Shown piece by piece: positions 1-7,685 of a stretch of DNA of 14,245 nt (position 1 is its first letter; each line of letters begins with the position of its first letter). The stretch lies in the NCBI GenBank assembly GCA_023433465.1, contig JAEZCR010000039.1, forward strand, positions 1 through 14,245, given 5' to 3'. The notes beneath the pieces are model-generated. The model saw only the letters and a program-made list of their open reading frames with translations. It had not been told where the DNA came from and searched no databases. A program made the translations under genes and the position numbers. This stretch comes from Pseudomonadota bacterium. Its GTDB lineage: Bacteria; Pseudomonadota; Gammaproteobacteria; Steroidobacterales; Steroidobacteraceae.

Positions 1-2113
1 TGTTGGTCTGGTTCGGCGGCGGCGGGGCGTTGTTCGAGCTGACCGGGCGGATCACGCTGTCGACGTACCGGACTCCGCCGCCGATCGAGAGGCCGAGCGG
101 CAGGTGGTAGGTAGTCCAGCTCGTGAACGTGAACTCGGGCGACCAGGTGATCGGCAGGCCGGCCTGGTTCGCGAGGCCGCGCTTGACCTCGGTGTCCATC
201 TTCGATACGCCGGCGCTGATCTCCCAATCATCCGTGAGCTTGCCGACGATGCCGAGCTCGATGCCCTGCACGTTGCGCTCGCCGATCTGCACGAACTGCG
301 TCGGGTCCACCGGATCCTGCGCGATCTCGTCCTTGTTGGTGCTGTCGTAGAGGGCGCCGGTCACCGCCAACGCGCCGTCACGGAATTCCCACTTCGCGCC
401 GAGCTCGATGTTCGAGCCCTCGGTGGGATCCAGGGCCGGGTTGTTCTGGTTGTTCGCGTTCGCCGAGAACGTGAAGTTGGCTCCGCCCGGAGGCTGCTGC
501 GACGTCGCGTGCGACAGATAGATGCTGCCGTTCTCCACCGGCTTGTACAGCAGCCCCACCTTGTACGAGAACAACGTGTCGTCGACCTGGAAGTTCTGCG
601 GCACGAGCGAGTTAACGGGCAGTGTCGGGTGCGAAATCAGCGTCGAGAACACCGCGCTATCCACGTTTGTCTCGAAATCGTCGACGCGGAAGCCGGCCGT
701 CAACTGCCACTTCTCGCCGAAGCTCAGCGTGTCGAACAGGTAGACGCCGATGGTCTGCGTCTCGCCACGCGTGTAGCGGCCGTCGCGCGTCGGCGCGTAT
801 CCCGGCAGCACGTCGTTGCGATTCGGGTCGTAGAGGTTCGCCGGCGGAACGGGGCTGCCCAGGCTCGCGGCCAGGTAGAGAGGCGCGTACTGCTCCTCGT
901 CGATGAACTCGACGCCGCCCGTGATAGCGTGGCCCACGCCGCCGGTCTGCAGGTTGGCGGTCACGTTCGTCTGGTTCGTGAGCAGCGTGTTGTCCTGGTA
1001 CTTGGCCTGCCGGGTGCGCGCCACGGTCCATTGTTCGGGCGGAGTCGCGACTGACACGTTGAGCGCATTCACGCCGGTGAGCACGTAGTACTGGTTCAGC
1101 TTGCCGTAGCGCGAGGTGTTGCGCAGCGTGACGTTCTCGCTGAAGTCGTGCTCGAACCGCGCCGTGAACATCGTCGCCTCGATGTCCTCGAAGTCGCTCG
1201 TGAAGCCGTAGTAATTGCTTCGGTCCACGCGCTCCGGATCCACGCCGGCGGGCGTCAGCACCGGGTTGTAGAAGCCCTCGAGGCCGATCGTCGGCACGCC
1301 GCCGTCCGGGACGTTGTCCTGCCGCGTGTGCAGTAGATAGAAGTAGGCGCGCGTGTCGCCTTCCAGGCCGAACGCGAGCGACGGCGCCACGGCCCAACCC
1401 TTGCGCTCGACGAAGTCGCGGCCATCCACCTCGCCGTCCTGCGCCATCACGTTGAGGCGGAACGCGGTGCCCGTTCCTTCGAGGCGATGGTTCACGTCTC
1501 CCGTGATGCGCGCGTTCTCGGCGGTGCCGTAGCTGACGGTGCCGGCGTTGAAGCTGTCCGCGGTCGGAACCTTGCTCGCGAGATTGATGTAACCGGACGC
1601 GGCGCTGCGGCCGTAGTCCGGACCCGCCGGGCCCTTCGCGATTTCGACCTGCTCGGTATTGAAGACGTCGCGGGACACGGCGCCGAGATCGCGGATGCCG
1701 TCGATGAAGATCGAACCCTGCGTGTCGAAGCCGCGCATGAAGACCGAATCGCCGGTCGCGGTGTTGCCGTTCTCGCCTAACAAGAACGTCACGCCAGGCG
1801 TGTTGCGCAACGCCTGCGACAACGTGGTCGCGCCCTGCTGCGTCAGGACTTCCTTGCTGACGATCGTGATCGTCTGGGGGATGTCGATGAGTTCCTGGGT
1901 GAATTTCGGCGAAGACGGGCGATCGACCTTCGGCGTCGGCTCGGCCTCCGTCGCCTCGACGGAGATCTTCGATAGGGTCCTGGCCTCTTCGGTCGTCGAA
2001 GTGTTCGTGGCCGTCTGCGCGTGCGCGGCGCCCGCGGCGAGCGCGAGGCTGACGGCTACGGCAATGCGGCGGCGGGCAAACGGCAAGTCCTGGTCGGAAA
2101 CGGAAATCGGCAC
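1..2113 (-). CDS. fiu: TonB-dependent siderophore receptor, Fiu-like (partial, C-terminus beyond window)
   Basis: Outer-membrane beta-barrel receptor that takes up ferric catecholate-type siderophores using TonB energy. The 704 residues in view start with an Arg-rich n-region and hydrophobic core ending A-H-A/Q, so signal peptidase I cleavage after about residue 32 is likely. A plug domain spans about 70-185, with the DIPQTITIVS stretch near 77-86. GENGNTATGD (113-122) and FNTEQVEIAKGP (151-162) resemble the matching stretches of E. coli Fiu as I remember them. The rest is barrel, with NVTLRNTSRYG and SQQPPGG also Fiu-like. Fiu has about 760 residues, so roughly 60-70 (last strands and terminal Phe) are missing off the left edge. 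The start is GTG at 2113 with GGGAG seven bases upstream; the upstream in-frame codons give no better start. Fur-like palindromes lie upstream. The family is secure; the exact siderophore is inferred. Confidence 0.93.
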   Translation of the reverse strand, partial: MPISVSDQDLPFARRRIAVAVSLALAAGAAHAQTATNTSTTEEARTLSKISVEATEAEPTPKVDRPSSPKFTQELIDIPQTITIVSKEVLTQQGATTLSQALRNTPGVTFLLGENGNTATGDSVFMRGFDTQGSIFIDGIRDLGAVSRDVFNTEQVEIAKGPAGPDYGRSAASGYINLASKVPTADSFNAGTVSYGTAENARITGDVNHRLEGTGTAFRLNVMAQDGEVDGRDFVERKGWAVAPSLAFGLEGDTRAYFYLLHTRQDNVPDGGVPTIGLEGFYNPVLTPAGVDPERVDRSNYYGFTSDFEDIEATMFTARFEHDFSENVTLRNTSRYGKLNQYYVLTGVNALNVSVATPPEQWTVARTRQAKYQDNTLLTNQTNVTANLQTGGVGHAITGGVEFIDEEQYAPLYLAASLGSPVPPANLYDPNRNDVLPGYAPTRDGRYTRGETQTIGVYLFDTLSFGEKWQLTAGFRVDDFETNVDSAVFSTLISHPTLPVNSLVPQNFQVDDTLFSYKVGLLYKPVENGSIYLSHATSQQPPGGANFTFSANANNQNNPALDPTEGSNIELGAKWEFRDGALAVTGALYDSTNKDEIAQDPVDPTQFVQIGERNVQGIELGIVGKLTDDWEISAGVSKMDTEVKRGLANQAGLPITWSPEFTFTSWTTYHLPLGLSIGGGVRYVDSVIRPVSSNNAPPPPNQTN

Positions 2114-2204
2114 GTGATAGCTCCCAAGTCTGGTTGAGACCCCGAAAGCTCTGGCTATCCGGACGGACTTGCTGGATACCGGGGCGGTGCGGCCGAAATC
2201 CTAT

Positions 2205-2242
2205 TGCGAATCATTCGCGTTTGCAACTGAGAATGATTGTTA
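2205..2242 (-). promoter_or_regulatory. Two Fur-box-like palindromes upstream of the TonB-dependent receptor
   Basis: GCGAAT-C-ATTCGC at 2206-2218 is a perfect 6-1-6 palindrome. TGAGAAT-G-ATTGTTA at 2228-2242 fits the 7-1-7 Fur pattern TGATAAT-N-ATTATCA with three mismatches. Their centres are 23 bp apart. They lie about 95-130 bp before the receptor's GTG, in the only AT-rich part of the intergenic region. This is what an iron-repressed siderophore receptor should have. The palindromes are seen directly; Fur binding is inferred. Confidence 0.6.
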
Positions 2243-2246
2243 ACTG

Positions 2247-2273
2247 GACGAATCCCGCCGGGGATTGCTCGTC
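2247..2273 (-). terminator. Hairpin immediately after the zwf stop codon
   Basis: Read on the minus strand right after the zwf TAG: GACG, a three-base bulge AGC, AATCCC, loop CGGC, GGGATT, CGTC. That is a ten-pair stem with one bulge. No U-run follows, so it is not a classical intrinsic terminator. It may mark or protect the 3' end of the GH31-zwf transcript and separate it from the Fur-controlled receptor promoter just downstream. Confidence 0.35.
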
Positions 2274-3737
2274 CTAGCTGCCCTGCTTGTTCGGGTCCCG
2301 CCAGGCGCGCTCGAATGGCAGCCGCCATGCGTGGGGCGCCACGAGCTGATGAATCGCGTTGGGTCCCCAGGAGCCCGGTGCGTAGGCCTTCACGGGCGGC
2401 GGCGATTCGAGCAGCGGGACGGATATCTCCCACAACCGCTCGATGCCTTCGGCCGTGGTGAACAGCGTGTGATCGCCGCGCATCGCATCGAGGATGAGGC
2501 GCTCGTACGCCTCGAGCACGTCGCCGATCTGGCCCGTGTCGTTCATCGCGAACTGCAGGCTGTGTTTGTCGAGCTTCATGCCGGGACCGGGCCGCTTGCC
2601 GTAGAACGACAGCGACGTGCGCGCGGCATCGGCGAGATCGAAGGTCAGGTGGTCAGGCCCGTGCGCGCCGATGCCCGAGTCGGCCGGGAACATGCTCTTG
2701 GGTGGTTCGCGGAACGCGATCGAGATGATGCGCTGGCCCTCGGCCAGTCGCTTGCCGGTGCGTAGATAGAACGGCACGCCGGCCCAGCGCCAGTTGTCGA
2801 TCGAACACCTGAGCGCGATGAAGGTCTCCGTGTCGGAATCGGCGGAGACGCCCTCCTCGCTGCGATACCCGTTGTACTGGCCGCGCACGACGTCCGCCGG
2901 CTGGATGGGCAGCATGCTGCGGAACACCTTGTTCTTCTCTTCGCTGATGGGCTGCGGCGCCAGGTGCGTCGGCGGCTCCATCGCCATGAATCCGAGGATC
3001 TGGAACAGGTGCGTGACCACCATGTCGCGGTAGGCGCCGGTGGATTCGTAGAACGCCGAACGTTTGCCGAGTCCGAGGGTTTCCGGCACGTCGATCTGCA
3101 CATGATCGATGAAGTTGCGGTTCCAGATCGGCTCGAAGAGGCCATTGGCGAAGCGAAACGCGAGGATGTTCTGCGCCGGCTCCTTGCCGAGGTAGTGATC
3201 GATGCGAAAGATCTGCTGCTCCGCGAACACTTCGTGGAGCTTCGCATTGAGCCCGACGGCGCTCGCGAGATCCGCGCCGAAAGGCTTCTCCATGATGATG
3301 CGCGAGTTCGAGACCAATCCCGCCTCGCCCAGCATGCGCACCGCGGCGAGCGCCGCGCCCGGCGGGACGGATAGATAGTGCAGGCGCCGGCTCTCGGCGC
3401 CGAAGGACTTCTCGGCGGCGGCCACGGCGGCCGCCAGTGCGGCGGGACCGGCCTTGATCGGAACATAATCGAGCGAGCCCTCGAACGCTCTCCAGTCGTC
3501 GTTGGAGATTTTCCGCACGGAGAATTCGTCGATTGCCGCGCGCGCGAATGTGCGGAAGGCCTCGGCGTCGAACTCGTCGAGCGAGACTCCGACGATGCGG
3601 CAGGCCGGTATGAATCCCGCGGTCGCGAGATGCAGCAAACCCGGAATCAGCTTGCGGCGCGCGAGGTCTCCCGTCGCGCCCACCAGGATGACGACCTGCG
3701 GAAAACGAGGACCGACGCCGGACGGAATCTTCGCCAC
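2274..3737 (-). CDS. zwf: Glucose-6-phosphate 1-dehydrogenase
   Basis: Cytosolic enzyme oxidising glucose 6-phosphate to 6-phosphoglucono-lactone with NAD(P)+, the entry to the Entner-Doudoroff and oxidative pentose phosphate routes. The Rossmann nucleotide motif GATGDLARRK is at residues 20-29. EKPFG is at 150-154. The substrate/catalytic signature RIDHYLGKE is at 178-186 and includes the catalytic His pair partner region. The length of 487 residues is usual for bacterial G6PDH. I chose GTG at 3737 because AAGGGAG lies six bases upstream; a longer reading to 3809 would run into the palindromic element and add a non-conserved 24-residue extension. It lies 78 bp downstream of GH31 on the same strand. 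The usual partners pgl and edd are not adjacent, which is unusual. The function is firm; why it is paired with a glycosidase is unknown. Confidence 0.96.
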   Translation of the reverse strand: MAKIPSGVGPRFPQVVILVGATGDLARRKLIPGLLHLATAGFIPACRIVGVSLDEFDAEAFRTFARAAIDEFSVRKISNDDWRAFEGSLDYVPIKAGPAALAAAVAAAEKSFGAESRRLHYLSVPPGAALAAVRMLGEAGLVSNSRIIMEKPFGADLASAVGLNAKLHEVFAEQQIFRIDHYLGKEPAQNILAFRFANGLFEPIWNRNFIDHVQIDVPETLGLGKRSAFYESTGAYRDMVVTHLFQILGFMAMEPPTHLAPQPISEEKNKVFRSMLPIQPADVVRGQYNGYRSEEGVSADSDTETFIALRCSIDNWRWAGVPFYLRTGKRLAEGQRIISIAFREPPKSMFPADSGIGAHGPDHLTFDLADAARTSLSFYGKRPGPGMKLDKHSLQFAMNDTGQIGDVLEAYERLILDAMRGDHTLFTTAEGIERLWEISVPLLESPPPVKAYAPGSWGPNAIHQLVAPHAWRLPFERAWRDPNKQGS

Positions 3738-3784
3738 GGTGCACTCCCTTGTTAGCAGAGAACACCCCCTCGCCGGCTCAGTAT

Positions 3785-3815
3785 GGGGGCAGCCCCCGTT
3801 TCCTAGCAAACGGGG
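3785..3815. repeat. REP-like palindromic element between GH31 and zwf
   Basis: CCCCGTTT (3794-3801) and AAACGGGG (3808-3815) form a perfect eight-pair stem around CCTAGC. The second palindrome GGGGGC-A-GCCCCC (3785-3797) shares the CCCCC arm, so the two structures exclude each other. The element abuts the GH31 stop codon. The pattern of G/C-rich arms around a GTTT core resembles REP/REPIN-type repeats common in gammaproteobacteria (from memory, not searched). There is no U-run after either stem. It may stabilise the GH31 mRNA 3' end or attenuate zwf. Confidence 0.5.
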
Positions 3816-6659
3816 TCAGGCACCTGGCGCACCCACGGTGACTTCCGCGCCGTTGTACTCGACGGTGACATCCGGCCGCGCATCGAGATCGGCCGGCGGC
3901 TTCGCGCCGGCGCGAATCCAGCGCACGTGAAAGGTGCGCTTCGCGGGCATGTCCTTGTAGCTGCCGGAGCGCGCGCCGATGACCAGTGCGCCCTTGGCGG
4001 CGTCGTACCGCATCGGGACGCGCGCGAATTCGCCGCGCTCGTAGCCGTAGCTCACGCCGTCGTCCTCGTAATAATCGAAGGACCCGTCGGCGCCGGTGAA
4101 CACGAGCAGCGTGATGGGCGCACCGGGCTTGTCCGCGGTGTGCTGAATGTCCGGACCCACGGGCACGATCGAACCCGCGCGCACGTAGAGCGGCATGCGC
4201 GCGAGCGGCGCCGCGGCCTGGATGCTCTGGCCGCCCGCCTGCAACGCGCCCGTGTGGAAGTCGTACCACTCCGCGCCGGCAGGTAGATAGACCTGCCGGG
4301 CCCGGGCCTTGTACGCGTACACCGGCGCGACCAGGAACGCCTTGCCGAACAGGTACTCGTCGCGCACGTCGCGCGCGGCGACGTCGTCGGTGAAGTCCAT
4401 CGCGAGGCCGCGCATGATCGTGCCGTCGCGATGATAGGTGTCCGCCGCGAGCGTGTAGATGTACGGCATCAGCCGGTAACGCAGCCTGTCGTGCCAGACG
4501 AGGCTGTCGTAGACCTCACTACCTTGCGGCGCGAGGTTGTAGATCTCCCGGAACGGGAACTCGCCGTGCGAACGGAAGATGGGCGCGAACGCGCCGAGCT
4601 GGAACCAGCGCAGGTTGAGCTCGCGCCATTCGGCGAGATCCTCGGGTCGCGGATTCTGCGTGCTGTAACGCTGCTCGAGCGCGAATCCGCCGATGTCGAA
4701 GGTCCAGTTCGGCAGGCCGGAGTAACCGATGCTCACGCCGGACGAGATCTGGTTGTAAAGATCGTCCCAGCGCGAAACGATGTCGCCGCTCCAGACGGCC
4801 GACGCGTTGCGCTGGATGCCCGCGGTGCCCGAGCGCGTGAGGATGAACACGCGCGTGTCCGGCCGCGCGGCGCGCGCGCCTTCGTACACGCCGCCGGAGT
4901 GAACGAGCGCGTACGTATTGAAGAACTGCTCCGCCGGGCCGAGCGCCGTCGGACCGTTGCGCGCAATCAGCGAATCGATGTCGAGGTTCGAGTGCGGATC
5001 CGGCTCCGTCGCGTCCATCCACCAGGCGTCGATGCCCAGCACGCCAAGCTTCTCGTTGACCTGGCGCCAGTACATTTCGCGCGCGGCCTGCGAATACGGA
5101 TCGTAGAACGCATTCTTGTAACCCGGACCCACCCAGTCGAGGTAACCGTCCTCGACGTTCTTGCGATAGATGAAACCCGCGGCGTCGAGCTCCTTGTAGT
5201 TGGCCGTCGTCGGATAGAACTTCGGCCACACGGAGATCATGAGTCGCGCGTTCTGCGCGTGCACGGCGTCCACCATGCCTTTCGGGTCGGGGAACCGCGC
5301 CGGATCGAATTCGTGCGAGCCCCAGGAATCCTCCTTCCAGTAGAACCAGTCGAGCACGATGTTGTCGAGCGGGATCTTGCGCTTGCGGTACTCGCTGACC
5401 ACGTCGACCAGTTCCTTCTGGTTCGTGTAGCGCTGGCGGCTCTGCCAGAAGCCGTAGGCCCACTTGGGCAGCATCACGGAACTGCCCGTGAGCCGGCGAT
5501 ACCCGGCGATCACTTCATCCTGGTCGTTGCCCTGGACGAAGTAATAGTCGACCGCACGCCCGACGTCGGACGTGAACGTGAGCGAGTGCCGTTCCGCATC
5601 GGGCAGCGGGTCGTTGTGCAGCAGCGCGATGTAACCTCCATTCGGAATCCACTCGATTCGAATGCGCGTTGGCGTCTTCGCATCCATGGCGACGTCGAAC
5701 GGGTGGTACAGCGGGTTCCAGTTCTGGCGCCAGCGGTCTAGCACCAGCGCGTCGTTCACGTAGACCTTGAAATAGCTGCTGCCGTAGAGCTGGAACTTGT
5801 GTTCACCCGGCTTCTGCGTCTCGAGTGTCCCCTCCCACACCACCGACTGGTCAGGCAGGATGTTTGGCGGTGACCCCGCGACCGGCGTCTTCGGCTCGAG
5901 CAGCTCCTTGGGCCAATCGAAGCGATCGCGGATGTACTGGTAGTTGATGTCCTTCTCGACGCGCTCGAGCTTCTGCACGCCGCCGAGTGAATACCGCGCG
6001 GTGAAGCCGCCCTCCCGGCCGTTCGCATCGCGGATGACGAGGTCGCGCGACGCGAGGCCATACGGCGTCGGGTTGCCGATGCGGGAGATGCCATTGTTGT
6101 CCCAGAGCACGCCGTAGTTGCGGGTCGAGACCACGAACGGCACGGCGATGTCGGAGTTGTGCTGCGCAAGCTCCAGGTCTTCACCGTTGAGATTCACCAT
6201 GCCGTACTGGTGCTGGCCGCCGCCGTAGAAGGCTTCGTCCGTGCCCGGATTGAAACGTCGGGACACGCCCTTGGCCGGCTTCGCGGTGGGCGCCTCCGCG
6301 AGCAGCGGCTTCCCGGATTGATCCGTGAAGCGCACCGCGCCATTCGCGAGTGACACGGTCGCGATGATGCGCGCGGTAGTAAGGACCACCTCTCCGTCGC
6401 GTTTCTCCACCTCGAAGTCCGACGGCCGCATCGTCGAGTCGACGACCATGAGGCTTTTCGGCAGATCGAGCTTGCCGTCGTCGACCGAGGTGACGCGAAT
6501 GATCCGGTCGTTCAGTACGTCGAGGCGCACACGATGCTTTTCGCTGTCGGCGGGCGTGACCACGATGCCGCGGTCGATTCGCTCGAACGATCCTTCAGAG
6601 GTTTTCGCTCCGCAGGCCGCGAGCAACGCGACGCACACCAGTCCAGCGAGTGATCTCAT
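3816..6659 (-). CDS. GH31 glycosidase lipoprotein with PA14-like insert, probable alpha-xylosidase
   Basis: Retaining alpha-glycosidase, 947 residues. A lipoprotein signal with lipobox LLAAC (Cys16) indicates export and lipid anchoring, probably in the outer membrane. The N-terminal beta-sandwich runs about 25-240, with YGGGQHQYG near 145-153. A PA14-like module sits at about 245-365 (VVWEGTLE, YGSSYFKVYVND). The (beta/alpha)8 barrel begins near 395. The nucleophile is Asp549 in WWMDATEPD, and the acid/base candidate is Asp626 in WSGD. The PA14 insertion and the PKFYPTT, NAFYDP and NWTFDIGGF stretches are like Cellvibrio japonicus Xyl31A, which removes alpha-xylose from xyloglucan oligosaccharides. 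Alpha-glucosidase or another GH31 activity cannot be excluded. The start ATG has GGGGG six bases upstream. It is divergent from the IclR-fucose operon and shares its control region; zwf follows downstream. Confidence 0.9.
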   Translation of the reverse strand: MRSLAGLVCVALLAACGAKTSEGSFERIDRGIVVTPADSEKHRVRLDVLNDRIIRVTSVDDGKLDLPKSLMVVDSTMRPSDFEVEKRDGEVVLTTARIIATVSLANGAVRFTDQSGKPLLAEAPTAKPAKGVSRRFNPGTDEAFYGGGQHQYGMVNLNGEDLELAQHNSDIAVPFVVSTRNYGVLWDNNGISRIGNPTPYGLASRDLVIRDANGREGGFTARYSLGGVQKLERVEKDINYQYIRDRFDWPKELLEPKTPVAGSPPNILPDQSVVWEGTLETQKPGEHKFQLYGSSYFKVYVNDALVLDRWRQNWNPLYHPFDVAMDAKTPTRIRIEWIPNGGYIALLHNDPLPDAERHSLTFTSDVGRAVDYYFVQGNDQDEVIAGYRRLTGSSVMLPKWAYGFWQSRQRYTNQKELVDVVSEYRKRKIPLDNIVLDWFYWKEDSWGSHEFDPARFPDPKGMVDAVHAQNARLMISVWPKFYPTTANYKELDAAGFIYRKNVEDGYLDWVGPGYKNAFYDPYSQAAREMYWRQVNEKLGVLGIDAWWMDATEPDPHSNLDIDSLIARNGPTALGPAEQFFNTYALVHSGGVYEGARAARPDTRVFILTRSGTAGIQRNASAVWSGDIVSRWDDLYNQISSGVSIGYSGLPNWTFDIGGFALEQRYSTQNPRPEDLAEWRELNLRWFQLGAFAPIFRSHGEFPFREIYNLAPQGSEVYDSLVWHDRLRYRLMPYIYTLAADTYHRDGTIMRGLAMDFTDDVAARDVRDEYLFGKAFLVAPVYAYKARARQVYLPAGAEWYDFHTGALQAGGQSIQAAAPLARMPLYVRAGSIVPVGPDIQHTADKPGAPITLLVFTGADGSFDYYEDDGVSYGYERGEFARVPMRYDAAKGALVIGARSGSYKDMPAKRTFHVRWIRAGAKPPADLDARPDVTVEYNGAEVTVGAPGA

Positions 6660-6774
6660 TCATTTCCCCCAGTAAAGAAGCGCGCCGGAACGGCGAACCC
6701 GGCGGCGTGAAGACGCGATCGAGTCGACTTCCGGCAATGGGCTCGATGCTCGCACCGACCCCATCTAATTTTTC

Positions 6775-6803
6775 TATTATGAAAGTACAATGCTCTAATG
6801 AAA
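6775..6803. promoter_or_regulatory. Direct repeat, candidate operator for the IclR regulator, with a plus-strand -10 between the copies
   Basis: TATTATGAAA (6775-6784) and TCTAATGAAA (6794-6803) match at eight of ten positions and are 19 bp apart, about two helical turns, so both face the same side of the DNA. Between them is TACAAT (6786-6791), a good plus-strand -10 box with no clear -35. The repeats cover the -10 and -35 of the candidate minus-strand promoter. TTTC and GAAA arms (6771-6784) also make a short imperfect palindrome. One regulator bound here could control both GH31 and the fucose operon. Binding by this IclR protein is inference. Confidence 0.4.
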
Positions 6804-6804
6804 A
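6776..6804 (-). promoter_or_regulatory. Candidate sigma-70 promoter for the GH31 gene
   Basis: On the minus strand, TTTTCA (6804-6799, four of six to TTGACA) is followed after exactly 17 bases by CATAAT (6781-6776, five of six to TATAAT). Transcription would start near 6769, giving a leader of about 110 nt before the GH31 ATG. It lies inside the only AT-rich stretch of the divergent intergenic region. No other pair of hexamers on this strand scores as well by eye. Confidence 0.45.
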
Positions 6805-6881
6805 ACCAAGATCAAGTGGTTTTGAGCGCCTCGACTGCTGGGCAGGATGTCAGGGAAGTCGACGCGACAACAAAGGGTCCC

Positions 6882-7685
6882 ATGCCTACGAAAACAGGTT
6901 CGCGCTCCGACTCTTCCGCGGAGAATTCCACGAAGGCCGCGCGTTATCGCGCGCCGGCGCTCGAGAAAGGACTCGACGTCATCGAATTGCTCGCGGCGGA
7001 GAAATCGCCGCTCAATCTCTCGGCGATCTCGCAGCGGCTCGGCCGATCGGCGGGCGAGTTGTTCCGCATGTTGCAGGTGTTGGAGTTCAAGGGGTTCATC
7101 ACCCTCGCCGACGACGGCAAGGGTTACGTGCTCACCAACAAACTTTTCGCGCTCGCGATGACGCAGGCCCCCGTGCACACGCTGGTGGAAACCGCGCTGC
7201 CCATCATGCGCAAGCTCACGCAGGACGTCGGGCAGTCGTGCCACATGACCGTGCCGTCGGAGGACCAGATCGTGGTCATCGCACGCATCGAGAGGCCGGG
7301 CGACCTGGGCTTTTCCGTCCGTGTCGGCTACCGGCGCGAAATCTCGCGCGCCACATCGGGCCTCGTGCTGTTCGCGTACCAGGACGATGAAGTGCGCAAG
7401 CAATGGCTCAAGCGCTGCCGGATCAAGGGCGAAGCCGCGGAAGCGTTCGTCGAGCGGGCGAATGTCGTGCGGGCGCGTGGTTACCACGAAGCCCCCTCCC
7501 ATTTCGTGCGCGGCATCACCGATCTCGCCGCGCCGATCCTGCGCGGCGAAACCGCGGTCGCCACGCTCGTCGTGCCGTTCGTGCACTCGAATCCCCTGCT
7601 GATGGAGATGCCGGACGTCGTCGAGTGCGTGCGCGCGTCCGCACGCAGGATTTCCGCCGAAATCGTGAATGGAGATTTGCCATGA
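6882..7685 (+). CDS. IclR-family transcriptional regulator
   Basis: DNA-binding regulator of sugar-acid or aromatic catabolic genes, 267 residues from this start. The winged helix-turn-helix spans about 24-90: RYRAPALEKGLDVIELLA, then the recognition helix region in LGRSAGELFRMLQVLEFKGF. The C-terminal effector domain runs about 100-260, with GQSCHMTVPSEDQIVVIARI and a GITDLAAPILRG stretch typical of the family. I chose ATG 6882 because AAAGGG lies just upstream and the HTH then starts at the usual distance from the N-terminus. ATG 6798 in frame would add 28 residues of no recognisable structure, but it sits six bases after a TACAAT box and could be a leaderless start. Its stop overlaps the fucP start by 4 bp, so it is probably the first gene of the operon and autoregulated. 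The effector may be L-fucose or a downstream acid (inference). Confidence 0.92.
   Translation: MPTKTGSRSDSSAENSTKAARYRAPALEKGLDVIELLAAEKSPLNLSAISQRLGRSAGELFRMLQVLEFKGFITLADDGKGYVLTNKLFALAMTQAPVHTLVETALPIMRKLTQDVGQSCHMTVPSEDQIVVIARIERPGDLGFSVRVGYRREISRATSGLVLFAYQDDEVRKQWLKRCRIKGEAAEAFVERANVVRARGYHEAPSHFVRGITDLAAPILRGETAVATLVVPFVHSNPLLMEMPDVVECVRASARRISAEIVNGDLP

Noticed and set aside
104..1054. Plus-strand 316-codon open frame opposite the TonB-dependent receptor
   Set aside because: The minus-strand reading gives a continuous Fiu-like receptor; this frame has no family features.
2653..3765. Minus-strand 370-codon frame overlapping zwf in another register
   Set aside because: It shares DNA with the G6PDH frame, whose motifs are intact; the product is Arg-rich shadow.
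4431..5741. Plus-strand 436-codon open frame opposite GH31
   Set aside because: It lies entirely inside the GH31 catalytic domain on the other strand, has shadow-type composition (Arg, Val, Glu, His) and no recognisable motif.
6722..6729. AGTCGACT eight-base palindrome in the GH31-IclR intergenic region as an operator
   Set aside because: It is short and likely by chance in GC-rich DNA, and lies away from the candidate promoters.
6650..7390. Plus-strand 246-codon frame overlapping the IclR gene
   Set aside because: It starts inside the GH31 5' end and overlaps the IclR domains in another register; composition is shadow-like.
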